From the NCBI RefSeq assembly GCF_002288925.2, contig NW_022097996.1:6566686-6630685 (forward strand): a stretch of DNA of 64,000 bases, read 5' to 3'. Positions 36,404 through 48,896 of the stretch are shown here, piece by piece (the stretch's first letter is position 1; every line of letters starts with the position of its first letter). This DNA comes from Delphinapterus leucas (taxonomy: Eukaryota > Chordata > Mammalia > Artiodactyla > Monodontidae). The notes under the pieces are model-generated. The model had not been told where the DNA came from, searched no databases, and saw only the letters and a list, made by a program, of their open reading frames with translations. The translations under genes and the position numbers were made by a program.

Positions 36404-36542
36404 GTGAAAATTTAGATAATTTCCAAAGCTGGAGCTGAATCGAATGTTAAATAATGGCAACAGGTGACTTAAAAAGAAGCTTACGGAACCTAGAACAAGT
36501 GCTTCGCTTGCTGAATTATCCTAGAGAGGTGGATTGTTTAGG
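36404..36542 (+). CDS. CEP44: CEP44 first coding exon
   Basis: The acceptor is a long T tract ending in TAG at 36403. Fifty bases of 5' UTR precede ATG at 36454. The exon encodes residues 1-29 ([15 protein letters not shown] then [14 protein letters not shown]) and ends in GG before GTGAGC, phase 2. Confidence 0.93.
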
Positions 36543-39500
36543 GTGAGCTACAATATCAAACTTCTTTATATTATTTTCAGTAATGATGTGAGGTAATGCT
36601 TGACATGAGGGGAGTATCTAAATAAAAATCTGGATTTTATCTGGGTCCTTTAAATTTTTTCCTTGAAATGACTAAGAGATGCTTAGAAAGCAGTCAGGAG
36701 TTTGTTTCTAAGTAGGAATTAATGAAAAATTCCAACTCAGGAGATTTAAAACAACTTTTAGAAGTAGAAGCACAATATTGTTAGAATCAGGTGTGGTCTC
36801 TATACAACGTTTAATCTCACGGAAGTGTAATGGATTTCATTAGTTCTGTAATTTACCACCCTCGCACACTTAGTTGGGTGGTATTCCTTTTTGATTCGGG
36901 AGATTCTAGTTAATAGATTTCTTATGACAATTTATACCATGCTTGAAGATTGTTATTAAGCTATCTCACTTAAACCTTTTGCTTTAGTTTCCACTTTCCA
37001 AATGTGACTTACTCGCCTTTGTAGAATGTCACAAGGTACATTTCTTCTCTAATTCTGCCAACCTAATACGGTACTCCCATCATCCTCTTATCGTTTAATA
37101 CCTCTTTTTCTTCCTCCCTGGGATGGCTGACTGGTTAAATGTTTCCCCCCACTAGAATGCAGCCTGACATCTGGGGCTTTTTGTTTAGTTCACTGCAGCC
37201 CCCCACATCTAGAACTGCCTGGCACATCTTAGAAGCTAATTAGACATTTATTCAATGACCGTGTCGAGGGACAAGTCCAGATTAGGCATATGTTCAAGAA
37301 GTGAGGGAAACTGGGTTGGTTTAACCCAGTAGAATCCTAGATAGTCTTGTAAACTAGGGAAAGCTAACCAAGAGAAGGCTGCAAGTGAATGGATACTGAG
37401 GAGACTAGGGAAGGTTTAGCTCTGATGACTGTTATTACGAGCATCATATGTGAGGAGCAGAAGGCATTCCCTAGTCTGCTCCCACAGTGTGTACCAGTCA
37501 TATACTGGTTCCTCAAAACAGGGAAATCTCTACTATCCAGACTGGCAGGGGCTGAGTCAGTTTGAGTAGCCAAGTTTTCTTCTTCCCACTTTAAGTATTA
37601 ACATTTTAACAGACATTTTGGTTAGGAATAATTCTAAAATATACTGATGATTCTCCTGTCTTCTGAATACAGCATTCAAACATTTGATTTTCTTATTGAC
37701 CCGAGTATCATTAAGAACAAGTTTAGATTATCTTATAAGACAGTAATGTCTGCAGGGTTTATTGAGACGGGTAGTGCTACTTGCTGCTGCTTCAGGTTGC
37801 GCTCCCCGATCCGACATGCACACATATACGTACAGATACACACTCCGCGTATTTTGATTCTGTATACTTTTTGCCATTTTAAAATTTTTTCCTGACATCT
37901 GCTGTTTTTCGTGTTGGCCTGTCAATTTATAATGTCTGTTTCTCTTACTGTGTCTAGTCTAAGTCCTTAGAAACTAGGTAACCAAGATTTTTGAGATTGT
38001 TTAACTTAAGAGGTATTAAATGCAGACCTGGCTGTTTTCTATTCATAATGTGGATAAAATGGACACATTTTGCTCTAAAAAAGTACTTTTTCCGTTCCTG
38101 TTTTGAACTGTCTTACAGAGAGACAAGGTTGCTAGAGCAGTTTTCTCATTGGGTAAATTATAATTTTACCCACGAACATAAAAGAGAAACAATTTATGTT
38201 TGTCCTGCAAAAAACAAAATATAATCTTATCATATTTGTTCTCTGCCTTATTGAAAAAAATTGGGCAGGGATGGGGAGATTTATGTATGTGTTTGAATTT
38301 TGTGGAAAACAAATGTTCTAAGTAAGTACATTATCGCATCAGTTGAACAAATACTTTCTGTGCCTTGTTGTGAGAGAATCAGTGAAGGCACTTCTTGAGA
38401 AACAAGATCTGTGTGTGGAGACAGTTAGACAACAGTACAAGGCAGAGCATCAGGTGTCAGATCCTGAACACCTGGGGAGTCGTTCTGAGCGAGATCCTTG
38501 TGGATCAGAAAGATGGCTTCATGGGAGGCTTGAGATTTGACTGATGATTCACAAAGAATGAATGACAGATAACAGAAGAGTAGGATACCTTTCTGGGCTG
38601 GAGGAATTAGCGTAAGATAATAAGGTAGATTCCAAATGAGCCTGATGTCAGGGGAAGATAGTAAACTGGTCAGCCTGGTCACAGTTGATAGCTTTTCCAG
38701 CCCTGTTTTCCTCATCTGTAGCTTAGAATTCCTAATATTTTCCCTCTGCAGCTTTGTGATAAAGAGCAAGTGAGGTAATGTGAGAAGTGTTTGCAAAACC
38801 GTAAAGCCTACTTGTGTACTGTAAGACCGTACGTTTGCTTTATTAGTAGGAGAAAATGGACTAGATCGAGTAAGGCTAAGCTTTGGAAAATCAATAAATA
38901 CTGTGGTAAATAGACTGTTGGTACTAAAGAGTTTTTGTTTCATAGTTAATTTGCCTACACTGGTTTAGAGTAGGGGATGGAATCTAAAGGGTCTTGTGCA
39001 TCACCTAATTATTATGGCTATTGTGTTAAATTATGAGTTTTTGACAGCATTTCTTTTATTTCCCTGATTATCCAACTTTGTGGCATTAAGCTTATTAAAA
39101 ATCTTTTTCTGTTTTTCCTAACAGTTTGGTAAAGGGAGACACAGCAGCCTCTCTGCCCATCATCAGCTATTCCCTTACCTCATATTCACCTTATGTAGCA
39201 GAACTTCTGGTGGACTCCAATGTAGAGCTCATAGCAAAGAATGACTTACGCTTCATAGATACTGTCTACAAGGTATTTTGAATTTATGAAACAATAATTC
39301 TTTTAGAAGTCATTGAATGGTTTTCTTAAGATTAATGTTATTATAACTCAAATATATGCCACATACATAGTTGACAGAGTATTTTCAGATGCATTTATCT
39401 CCTGTAAATGCAGTCCCTGTTATAATCAAGATGCTATTCAGGTTTGCTGTATGTGTCATACTCTAATGAATATGAGGACTGGTAATTGTCATTGGCTATC

Positions 39501-42500
39501 ATTTGCCTTTTTTAGATCAAATTTTAGTAAAATTTGGTATACTGGCAGAAGTTAGAGAGAAATGTGGTTTTAGTGAGTAAAGTTTGTGGTTCAGAAAATT
39601 GTGAGTTAATTTAGTTGTTTATAAGAAGGGACTACAACTTATGTTGGAACAACTTGTGTTCCTTGAGGTCTGAAACCATGTCTTATTATCTACTCTAGTA
39701 CCTGCACTTGTACTATATGTATGCTGAACTTAATCTCATGTTTGATTTTTCAGAACCCTACTTTGTATCATTAATTTTTGCTCACGTACTGTGTTTTTCT
39801 TAACCTTTTTAAAAAAATAGTAAAGCCCATTTATCAAATCAAATCTTGATTTTTTTCTTTTTTAGGTAGAGTTTGATGAAATGGTAGCCTTTAAATATAG
39901 TCTCTGTTTAATCTTCCCTTTCTTTGTCTCTCACCCCAGAAAGCTTCCATGGAAGCCTGAGAGGCACTTCTAGGAAATCCCAGGGTCCACAGAGTAGGTT
40001 TTGAAAATTACTGGTTTAATCTGTATCTCTCATTTTATACATGAGAAATCGAAACTCAGTAGCCTACCAACTTGTCTAAAAATCAAGTCATGATTTCTAT
40101 AAACAAATAGAACTGTGGTTTTCTGATATCTGCTATAGTAATCTTGTTCAGCGAGCTAAGGAGTTTTTTTTTTTTTTTTTTTAGTACCTATGAGGATATT
40201 TGAACTTTTTATATCTTTTTTCATCTCTCTGGACAGCTATCTATCCTCTGGTACATCCCTAGCTAACTGTTTCCTACTTGTTCTCCTACCTGGTCAGGAC
40301 TCACAGCACCCCTACAGGTTTCTTTAGTGCCCTATATATAATGGCTTAATCCTCCCCTCTCGCCTCTCAAAAATGGCAGTATATCCCTGACCAGGTGGTC
40401 ATTTATAATTTTGGATTTTTGAAAGAAATTGCTCCCAATTATTTCATTGATCTGTTTGCTCTTTACAGCTTCTTCGTGATCAATTTAATTATAAACCAAT
40501 CTTGACGAAAAAGCAGTTTCTCCAATGTGGATTTGCAGAATGGAAAATCCAAATTATATGTGATATTTTGAATTGTGTGATGAAAAAGCACAAGGAGTTG
40601 AGTGGTCTTGAGAAGGTAATTTTATTAATAGATTTTAACTTAGGCTAAGTTGCTATATTTTAATGTTAAAAAGTCAATACCCTAGTCAGCAAATTAATGC
40701 ATAGTGCAATTACTGCACTGTTGACAGGTCTGGGTAACCTTACAATGCCTGATGTTTGCTTTAAATACTAGTGACTTGTTTTTGCACATTTGTGACTTGG
40801 AGCTACTAGTCCTAAACTAATAGTTCAAACATAATACATTTCCATCACTTTGTAGTTTTCAAGAGACGTGTAGTCTCATTAGACTCGGCATTATTTGGCA
40901 GTCACATTTCATATGAAAATTTAAGTGATAGAGGAATTTAATATATACATCATGCTTTCCCACATAATTTATGACATCTTAATACCTTTTTTTTAGGCTC
41001 CATCACAACAAAGAAAAAAAATCAGTTCTGCTAAGTCAGAACCTTGTTCAAGCGCTGAGAAGACATCAACTGAACCTGTGGGCATTGACGTCACTGGCAG
41101 GTTTATGACTTCGGGAAAGGTGGGAAAATACAAAGAGAATGCGTCGTGTAGTGTTAAGAGTTACCTACCTAGTCAATCCAACGTATAAGGTTCACTTTTC
41201 TGACTAGCATCTGGTAAAACATTCTGCTTAGACATTAGAGTGTAAGGATTTTTAACAGTGCATATCACATATTATCTGGGAACATTCCTAAAGTTATAAG
41301 AAGAGGGTAGAAACGTACAACTGAACAGCCTTTCTCTTTATATTTCTAATCTTTAGTTCTGCCTCTTGCGATCATGAACATTTGCACTTAATTACGTATC
41401 TAGTCTTCCTAAAGACCCTCCCTTTACTTACAGTGATAGGTCATGATTTACGTACATTCATATTTCTATACCAGGACTGTGAATTATCCAATGATTGATA
41501 GTTCCTTAAATCTATAATCTGGTTTTGGGGTAGTGTTTTGAATATTTTCTCTTTGTTGGTAGATATCTTCCCTGCCCTTGTCTGCTTCAAGCACCTGTGG
41601 CTGAATGAGTCCAATGCCTTTAGGGATAGTTTTTCCATCTCCAAGGGAAAATGAAGCCAAAATATTATTTTATAATGGTAAATATACTTTCAGCTGTCTT
41701 CCACCTTGGGCAAGCCCTTTGAGATTGAAGGATAGACTACCAGATGAATAACCGATGTGTCGTTAGATAAAGGAATGTGAGTATTTTTTGGCTGAAGTAA
41801 AATCTAGGGAATTATTTTTCCCCAATTCAAAATATGAGTTATATAAACAGAATCTGTGAAGATATTTATACTTTATGCCATTATAAAAAGTAGTGACATT
41901 TAACTGTAAGAAAAAGGCTCTTATGTCAGTAACTTTTAAAAAAAATATGCCTGTTTTGCTCCAGGTGATGAGGGCAATATGAAAAGGAATGTAAGTGTCT
42001 TGTATCCTTTCCCAACTAGAATTTATCTAAACAGGGATTTTCTTACACTGGTTTTTTTATATTCATTGTGCTTAGCACAGGATTAGGTCCACTGTAAGGA
42101 CTTACTAAGTATGAGTTGATAGAACTGAATGCATTTTTCAATCTTCTATTTCAGTATGGGGGCTGAGGGGTGATCTAAATTGTCCTAACAAAGAAAGATA
42201 CAAAATTTGAAGACATTAGACTTTTTAATTCTCGTAAGATAAAGTTTCCTTTGTTATCCATCAGAATTTTGTAAATTACATCAAATTCTTAATTCTCAGA
42301 AATTTGAATAGTGATTAAAAGTATTCCAGTTTAGAAAAGTTGGAGTAGTAAGTGCATTCCTTTGTTTACATGAAAAACTGAGTCAATACTGAAGCAAGTT
42401 GTCTCCTCCCCAGTGCCTTCTCTGGGGTGGTAGTTGTGACTTCTATGTCACATGTGCTGAGTTCATGTTCATACGTGGATTGCCCGTAGAAAAGGAAGTA

Positions 42501-44020
42501 GGCAGAAGAGTCCTACGTAAATGCGGTTTGACCTGGTGCCTTTACTCTCAGGACTTTCCCTTAGTTTGAATTGTTATTGACAGTTTTATGTTTTGTGGTT
42601 TGTTTAATACAAAAAAAAAAAATTGTAATGAGTCCTACTCATAAAGCCAGTTCTTGATTATCTACATGTGAATAGTGTGTTAACCTTTTAAAAATAACTT
42701 CTTCTTATGGAACATTTCAAACCTGTACAGAAGTATCCATTCTGTGATTCAGCAATTTGTCAACTCTTTGCTAATCTTGTTTCTTCTTAATTGTAACCAC
42801 TTTTCCCAACATCTTTTCTCCCAAACCTGAAACCATTTGAAACAAGTCCCAGACATCATTGAATAAATATTTCAATACTTTTGTAAAATATAAGAATGCT
42901 TTTTAAAAATCATGACCACAATTGTATCATCACACCTAAAATAATAAGTTTGTAATATTTGGTATATGCATATGTGGTAATTTAAACTTCTGTAAATCTT
43001 AAATGGAAGATAGGATGTTTCTTTTGAAAAATTACTACGTGTATGTTTAAAATAATTGTGGAGAACAGGGAAGCATCTCTGACATGTTTTTCTCTGTGCA
43101 GAAGAAAGCTGTGGTGATCCGGCACCTGTACAATGAAGATGGTCCTAACATTCCTGAAGATACAGTAACAGATGTTAATGAAGCATTTGATATTTGTGAC
43201 TTAAAGGCTGCTGAAATAAAGATTCCTGAATTACAGGTTCCTGAAATTAAGTGTGAGCGGCAAGTAAGAATCTGGGACTTCTTTAACAGATGCCAATATT
43301 TCTTGCTTTGATATACGTGATTATTTCCGCATCTAATCTTTGGAATGTTTCTAGCCTTTTAAATTATTGATCGTGACATGTTATCTTTGTTACCATTACT
43401 TAAGAATCAATAAGTCTTACTGAATATAATTCAAAAGATATTATTTGCTGCTTATATTTAGGGTACTAGGAGAGATGTCATGGGTAATGCAAAGATGAAT
43501 AAGACATAGGACTTGACTTCAAGGAATTGACAGTCTGGTGAGAGATAGAGATATACTACTTTGTTTAGTGAAGGTTCTTTATCACCTCTTCCCCATATTG
43601 ATGAATGGAAAAAAATGGTGCATTACCACCTTTTCATTTTCCTTTTGGGGCCCTTGCTGTCTTTTGCTCTCTTTCTCTCAGAATATCGTTGCTATTACTT
43701 TATTGCCACAGACCCCATTATAGTGTCTCGTCTCTACTGCTTCTGTTAAAACTTCTTTTTCTGTCCGTCTTCTATGTCTTGTGACTTCTGTACATCTTGG
43801 TATACAGTTGGCATTTAAAAACTACCAGATGGGGCTTCCCTGGTGGCGCAGTGGTTGAGAGTCCGCCTGCCGATGCAGGGGACACGGGTTCGTGCCCCGG
43901 TCTGGGAGGATCCCACATGCCGCGGAGCGGCTAGGCCTGTGAGCCATGGCCGCTGAGCCTGTGTGTCCGGAGCCTGTGCTCCGCAACGGGAGAGGCCAAA
44001 ACAGTGAGAGGCCTGCGTAC

Positions 44021-44054
<34 letters not shown>

Positions 44055-47000
44055 ACCAGATGACCTTTAGGCTTACTTCCTGTTTATAGCAAACGGAACA
44101 ATCTCATTTCTCGGTCATTTCCTCTTAGCTTTCTGCTAGATCTAGTTAAAAGAAGCTAGTCACTTATAGTTCTATTGTACAAACTGATACTGTTCTAAGA
44201 GCTTTATACAAATTAATCCATTTAATCTTACAAGACCCAAATGAAGTTGGCACTCTTGTCATCTTTTTCTTTTTAGATAAGGAAATTGAGGCATCGGGCA
44301 TCTCGCATGAGCTAGTTTAAGTGTCCAAGGTGCCTGCTCCAGAAGTAGCGCTCTTAACTCTCATGCTGTCCTGCCTGCTGTAACTATTGAAACAACACGT
44401 GGAAATGGGAATACACTGAATTACAGGAATTTTAATCTGTGTAATATTTTTAATCTTTCTAATCATTTTAGGATACAGAAGTCAATCCTGAGATTATTGC
44501 ACTACAGACTATGCTTGCTGAATGCCAAGAAAAGCTGAAGAAACTGACTTGCATAGAAAGTAGATTAGAATCTTTGGAAGAAAAAATGAAAGGGAAAGTG
44601 ATGGTGAATGAAAAAACCTGGGCTGATCTTCTAAGTCGTGTCACTCTTCTTGAAACAGAAATGCTTTTATCTAAAAAGGTATTTTCTTTCCTTTACATTT
44701 ATAGAATATCTCAAGATACAATAAAGTAATTCCTTTGTTCATTATTATTCTCTTATTTGGAATGTTAAATAAGAGAATACTTAGGTAATGGGAAGTGTTC
44801 AGTTGGGATGAGGGCCTGTTTAGGAACACCCTGTTTGGTGATGGTTGTTGTGACTATTGCTGTTCTCTTCATCAAATAAGATAATCTGACAAACTTGTAA
44901 GCTGAGCTTTTAGAGACAGTTATGTCATTTCTGGTCCTAGTCTGTCTTTCCTTCCTAGAAAGTTAGTAGATTCAAGTTTTCTCTCTCCTTCCACATTTAA
45001 GAGATCATTTTCTATATGTAGGAATTTTATGTTTTGCTTGTAAATAAAATAATCAAAAGTAAGTATTTATTATGTCATCTATATATTTTATGCTTAGCAG
45101 TAAGAGCATAAAAATGAGAACATATCTTTTTATTTTATTCTAAATACTAAATCATATCATTCCAGAATGATGAATATATAGAGTTTAATGAGATGAGTGA
45201 AGACTGTGCTTCTAGTAGCGACATGGATAATCTCAATCCGGGTAAGTTCTTGGCATACTGGAATTGGTGATATGGTAAGGAGTTTTCACAAAAATGTTTT
45301 TATAGTATTTGGTCATTTTAATTATCCTCAAACCTTATTTTTTTAGAAATTGCAAAGCTCCTAAGAACAAAGAAAATATCAAACTTACAGACTATAAGTC
45401 AAGGATTGCTAGAAAAGCCAACTTACATGTCTTACATGTAGTAGTTGCATAAATTCCAGTGTACAAAATGGCAAACTTTTAGAGATGTTTTACTCTTTTA
45501 ATTGCAAAGTGCTTTAGAATAATAAATGGACCTCCAAAGTTTCTAATTTAAACTTAAGTAGTAGCTTTTGCATATATAAATAATATATGTAAGAGAAAAA
45601 AAACACATTTGTCAGTAACCTGTAAAGTGTTACAGACCTCTTGCATTTCAACAGTTCACTGATGGTGATAAAATGAGAAGGACCTAAAATTAGGACAAAT
45701 CTTCTCCGTGTCACTTAACCTCACTAGGCTACTGACATTGTCATTGTGACGGAGCAGCAGGGATAAGATTTCTGAGCTGCTTTTCAGTTAAAGCTTTAAT
45801 TTTTTTGATTCTTACACTTTTTGAAAAGACAAAGGTCTAAATTTTGTCGTGTTTGTAATTAAATCATATTTGCAGAAGAGATATTTTGTCCAGTTGAGAA
45901 TTCATAATGAAGCTAACTTTTTAAATCTGTGGGTGTTTAACCTCATTAAATCTTTCAGCTACTATGTGTATAACAATTTAACAACAACACATTGTAGTGG
46001 TAACTACAGGCCTGCACTGTTCCAACTGCGATAGTAAAACATTTAATTCTCAAAGCAAGATAAGTGCTATTATAACCCATATTTTACAGAGGAAGAGAGA
46101 TTAAATAACTGCCAAAGGCCATACAGCTGTTGAATGATGGGACATGTTTGAAAAGAGGCAAACTAGCTTTGACGTTTTCTCTTCAACACTACATATTCAG
46201 TGCACGTGCCAGTTTCATTGCACAGAAAACAAGTTCAATAACTAGGTTATTAAATAAAATTATTTGAGATGCTGCTTCTGGCAGTAGATTTATTATAGAC
46301 TACAAATTTCAGATTTGGTAGAAGTTGAGTTTTTTCCATTTATCCTTCATTCATTACTCAACAAATTTCAAAGCTCAACTCTAAGATCCTTGAGAGCAAG
46401 AACTTTATCTTACGGTCTGTCTAACATAACGTCTGTGCTTCTGTCACCAGTATCTATCTGTATATGGTAGAAATCAAGTTTTTATGCATTGAAAGAGTAC
46501 TGAAGTCTGCTATTTGCAAAACATTGCCTTTTCCAAGTTCGATTTCACCTGTTTGGGCTTAGTACTTTTTAAATAACAGGTTACAGAGCATACTTTTAAC
46601 ACATTAGTCCTATGCTAGGACTTAAGAGTGATGAGCAGATAGACCACTATCTGAAATGGATTATAGATTATGAATGATTTGAATACCTAGTCTCAAAAAA
46701 TGTATAATCTGACCCTGATCAGTTGAGTCAAATTTATGAAGCCTGACACATTACACCTTACCTCTCCATGCTACCTGGAAGCAGAGGGTTTGAATTCCTT
46801 TTGATGTTGAGAGCGACAGTTCACCAGTCTGATCTGAGGATCATGTTAAGTTGGGAATGCTTTTGGTGAAGTTCATGCCCATTAGTAAGTAGAGGAATGG
46901 AGCAAACAGGCAAGAGAAGGAGACAGGAGAGACTGTGGCTCCATGAGAGACCAGAGTCCTCATGTGCTAACACTTTGTTCCCTGATTGAGGTTGTCTGTG

Positions 47001-48896
47001 TAGGCTTACAGCTAAACTATGTAAACCAGTTTAAATGGGTATCTGATTTTTTTTTTTTTTGGCCTTGTTTTTGCAGCCAAATGTACCATGACTAAAAACA
47101 TAGGGCTTATGAGATTGGTTGGACAGGAACTTATCTCTGATGTTCTGTATCCAATTTGATGGTAGGAAAGACTTGCCATCATTTTGTTGAATAATATCCG
47201 GATACTGGAAATGGAAAGTTGTTCAGTTCTTTAGAGTAATAAATCTGTGAACCTGAATTTTAAGCAATTTTTTTCCATACATATCAACTTAGGGTAGAAT
47301 GTTTCCTGATTTTTAGGAAGTACATATAGTCAGTTTTAGTAATAGTTGCCACCATTTTAAGAAAAGAATATACACGGATCAGTAGCTTATTTAAAGATAC
47401 ATTAACCTGCATATTCAATTGATTGCTATCATGATAAAGATAATGTTACTTTTTGTGATCTTTATTGACCAGTTTTTAACATCCAGATCTCCATACGCAG
47501 GTCATTATCCTAAAAGAATATTAAAAACTCATCTAGACCTATACCAGTAGGCACTTTATATTGAGAGGTTTATGTTTCTTCCCTCTATACATAAAATTTT
47601 AGATATTTGACTCTACTATGAAAGGAAAAGGTAACCTAAAAATTAATTTCTCCACAGATAGAAAAAGCAAAGAGGAAAGGCAAGCAAATATTCCTTTGTC
47701 CTCTGGTTATAGTATGGTATCATCCGATTCAACTCCCAGAACCTCAACTATTAATTACTGTGGTTTGAAAGAGATTTCTGAGGTAAGAAGAACTGGCAGC
47801 TACTTAGGTGATTTCCTCTGTAAGGTCAGGAGAACAAGCAAGCATTAGATTTAGTTGCAGAAGCCATGGGCAAGAAAAATAGTGAAACTGTAAATCTTAA
47901 TCTCATAAAAATTCTTTGTGATAAATAAACGGTACTTAATGCAATGTCTTAGACTGTGTTTTATATGTTCATGGTCCATCTTTGATTATGGTTTACTTTG
48001 AGAAATGGCCTAAATTTGTTGCTTTTAAATTAAAGGAAACAACAATCCAGAAAATGGAAAGGATGAAAAAAATGCAAGTAACAGAAAGGGGCAACAGAAA
48101 TTCATTTCTCTATAGGGAATTGTGTTGGATTACGATATATAAAGAATGTGCATGTGTGTTTCAAACCTTGAAGGTCTCTCAATCAGGTGTGGAATTTCCT
48201 TCAAGACTCCAGTGGATAATAAATCCACCTCCAGTTATGTGTTTGTGAGATAAGTCACTGTTTTTGTTTCCAACAAGTGATGTAAAACATTGTTAATGGA
48301 ATTAATTGGAGATTAAAGAGTGCAGTGATGGTTTTGGTTGATAATCAAGAAGTTATCTATTTTTGATAACTACTTTATCAAAATATTAAATTGTGTATGT
48401 AGATGGATGGTTTGGAGACATTTTAAGTATTGTGAAAGTATTGCTAGTCCTTTTCAGAAAATTGTTGGTATGGTAGTACTAAATATGATACTTTTATCTA
48501 GTACAAATATGAAATTACATGATTTTTTTTAAAGAACAGTTGAAAGAAAATATGAAATGAAATTGTGTAAGATTATCATGCAGCCTACTACTTTAAAAGA
48601 CTATAATTTTTTTTTTTTTTTTGGAAATTGAGATGTGCCAAAATAACTTATGCTTCAAGAATTAAAGACACATAATTGACTCCAGTTGTTTTTCCTCCCC
48701 TTCTGGCCATAGTATACTTATTAACAGTAACTACCTATAAATAATCACTGAAATTTATTTAAGGCTCAAAAGCATAACTGCAGCAACCTAATTCCTATGC
48801 CTCACTATGAATTTGTTATTTACTTAATATATTATTTATGTATTATATTCCAGGTTTGAAGAAACTGCAGAGTTACTGAAATGTCCAAATCACTAA
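36454..48896 (+). CDS. CEP44: CEP44 (centrosomal protein of 44 kDa), complete coding region in ten exons
   Basis: Exons 36454-36542, 39125-39272, 40469-40615, 40997-41119, 43102-43263, 44472-44678, 45166-45241, 47658-47782, 48036-48073 and 48854-48896 total 1158 bases: 385 codons and a stop, with no internal stop or frameshift. The human protein has about 390 residues. The N-terminus ([15 protein letters not shown] onward to about residue 128) is the conserved CEP44 domain. Residues 129-223 are polar and low in order, with a proline-glutamate stretch ([10 protein letters not shown]). Residues about 229-266 form a coiled coil ([15 protein letters not shown]...). The C-terminus is serine-rich, then a short helix ([12 protein letters not shown]). 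CEP44 is known as a centriole-lumen protein that works with POC1B in centriole-to-centrosome conversion. Nine of the ten coding-exon donors and acceptors are canonical. The last intron appears to be GC-AG. Confidence 0.96.
36543..39124. other. CEP44 intron between coding exons 1 and 2, with L2 and MIR remnants
   Basis: L2-like 3' end at about 37140-37262 ('tagaactgcctggcacatct', 'acatttattcaatgacc') and a diverged MIR at about 38650-38800 ('ttttcctcatctgtagctta'). The 172-codon minus frame at 38425-38943 overlaps the MIR and is not considered coding. Confidence 0.5.
39125..39272 (+). CDS. CEP44: CEP44 coding exon 2
   Basis: A CTAACAG acceptor and AAG/GTATTT donor bound 148 bases encoding residues 30-79 ([19 protein letters not shown] ... 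[10 protein letters not shown]), part of the conserved N-terminal domain. It ends in phase 0. Confidence 0.95.
39273..40468. other. CEP44 intron between coding exons 2 and 3
   Basis: A segment near 39930-40030 ('cccagggtccacagagtagg', 'gaaaattactggtttaatct') resembles a MER5-type DNA transposon remnant. A T20-class homopolymer lies at about 40161-40182. Confidence 0.4.
40469..40615 (+). CDS. CEP44: CEP44 coding exon 3
   Basis: CTTTACAG acceptor and AAG/GTAATT donor flank 147 bases (49 codons, residues 80-128), reading [19 protein letters not shown] and ending [12 protein letters not shown]. It closes the conserved N-terminal domain. Confidence 0.95.
40997..41119 (+). CDS. CEP44: CEP44 coding exon 4
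   Basis: TTTTTTTTAG acceptor and AAG/GTGGGA donor bound 123 bases (residues 129-169). The peptide is basic and serine-rich ([15 protein letters not shown] ... [13 protein letters not shown]), a likely flexible linker. Confidence 0.94.
41120..43101. other. CEP44 intron between coding exons 4 and 5
   Basis: About 42690-42960 resembles an old interspersed repeat ('tggaacatttcaaacctgta', 'aacaagtcccagacatcatt'), family uncertain. The rest is unassigned. Confidence 0.4.
43102..43263 (+). CDS. CEP44: CEP44 coding exon 5
   Basis: TCTGTGCAG acceptor and CAA/GTAAGA donor flank 162 bases (residues 170-223). It encodes [14 protein letters not shown] and an acidic segment ending in the repeated [10 protein letters not shown]. 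It starts and ends in phase 0. Confidence 0.95.
43832..44047 (+). mobile_element. CHR-2 SINE with 15-bp TSD and long poly-A
   Basis: It begins 'gggcttccctggtggcgcag' and ends in a run of more than 30 A. It is flanked by AAAAACTACCAGATG at 43817-43831 and 44048-44062. It lies in the intron before the CEP44 coiled-coil exon. Confidence 0.94.
44180..44365 (-). repeat. MIR element, antisense, diverged
   Basis: 'tgttctaagagctttataca', 'catttaatcttacaagaccc' and 'ataaggaaattgaggcatcg' in order. Confidence 0.65.
44472..44678 (+). CDS. CEP44: CEP44 coding exon 6 (coiled coil)
   Basis: CATTTTAG acceptor and AAG/GTATTT donor bound 207 bases (residues 224-292). The reading is [19 protein letters not shown], then lysine/leucine/glutamate heptads and [19 protein letters not shown], ending LSKK. 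This is the predicted coiled coil of CEP44. Confidence 0.95.
45166..45241 (+). CDS. CEP44: CEP44 coding exon 7
   Basis: CATTCCAG acceptor and CCGG/GTAAGT donor bound 76 bases (residues 293-317 plus one base). It reads [19 protein letters not shown] and MDNLNP, an acidic serine-rich segment. Confidence 0.94.
45242..47657. other. CEP44 intron between coding exons 7 and 8, with MIR and L2 remnants
   Basis: Antisense MIR at about 45985-46145 ('acccatattttacagaggaa', 'gccaaaggccatacagctgt') and a sense L2-like remnant at about 46375-46470 ('ccttgagagcaagaacttta'). No exon seen. Confidence 0.55.
47658..47782 (+). CDS. CEP44: CEP44 coding exon 8
   Basis: CTCCACAG acceptor and GAG/GTAAGA donor bound 125 bases (residues 318-359), encoding [19 protein letters not shown] and the conserved [18 protein letters not shown]. 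Serine/threonine density suggests phosphorylation, which is inference only. Confidence 0.94.
48036..48073 (+). CDS. CEP44: CEP44 coding exon 9, apparent GC splice donor
   Basis: The acceptor is TTAAAG. The 38-base exon encodes [12 protein letters not shown] and the first two bases of a Met codon. To keep the conserved sequence [14 protein letters not shown] in the next exon, the exon must end at 48073, where the intron begins GCAAGT. That matches the GC-AG donor consensus. The next GT (48078-48079, GTAACA) would add four bases and give Met-Gln-Val-stop. Confidence 0.85.
48074..48853 (+). other. CEP44: CEP44 last intron, GC-AG type
   Basis: It starts GCAAGT and ends TATTCCAG. A run of about 18 T lies at 48607-48624. 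It is the only CEP44 coding intron here that does not start with GT. Confidence 0.8.
48854..48896 (+). CDS. CEP44: CEP44 last coding exon
   Basis: The acceptor is ATATTCCAG. Forty-three bases complete the split Met codon and encode [13 protein letters not shown] followed by TAA at 48894-48896. An in-frame TTA TAG follows directly, suggesting that the ancestral protein was two residues longer. Confidence 0.93.

Noticed and set aside
38425..38943. 172-codon minus-strand frame in a CEP44 intron
   Set aside because: Overlaps a diverged MIR, has no recognisable motif and lies antisense within an intron.
47618..47848. CEP44 exon 8 extended on both sides as a single 76-codon frame
   Set aside because: Conserved splice sites at 47658 and 47782 define the exon; the extensions are intron read-through.
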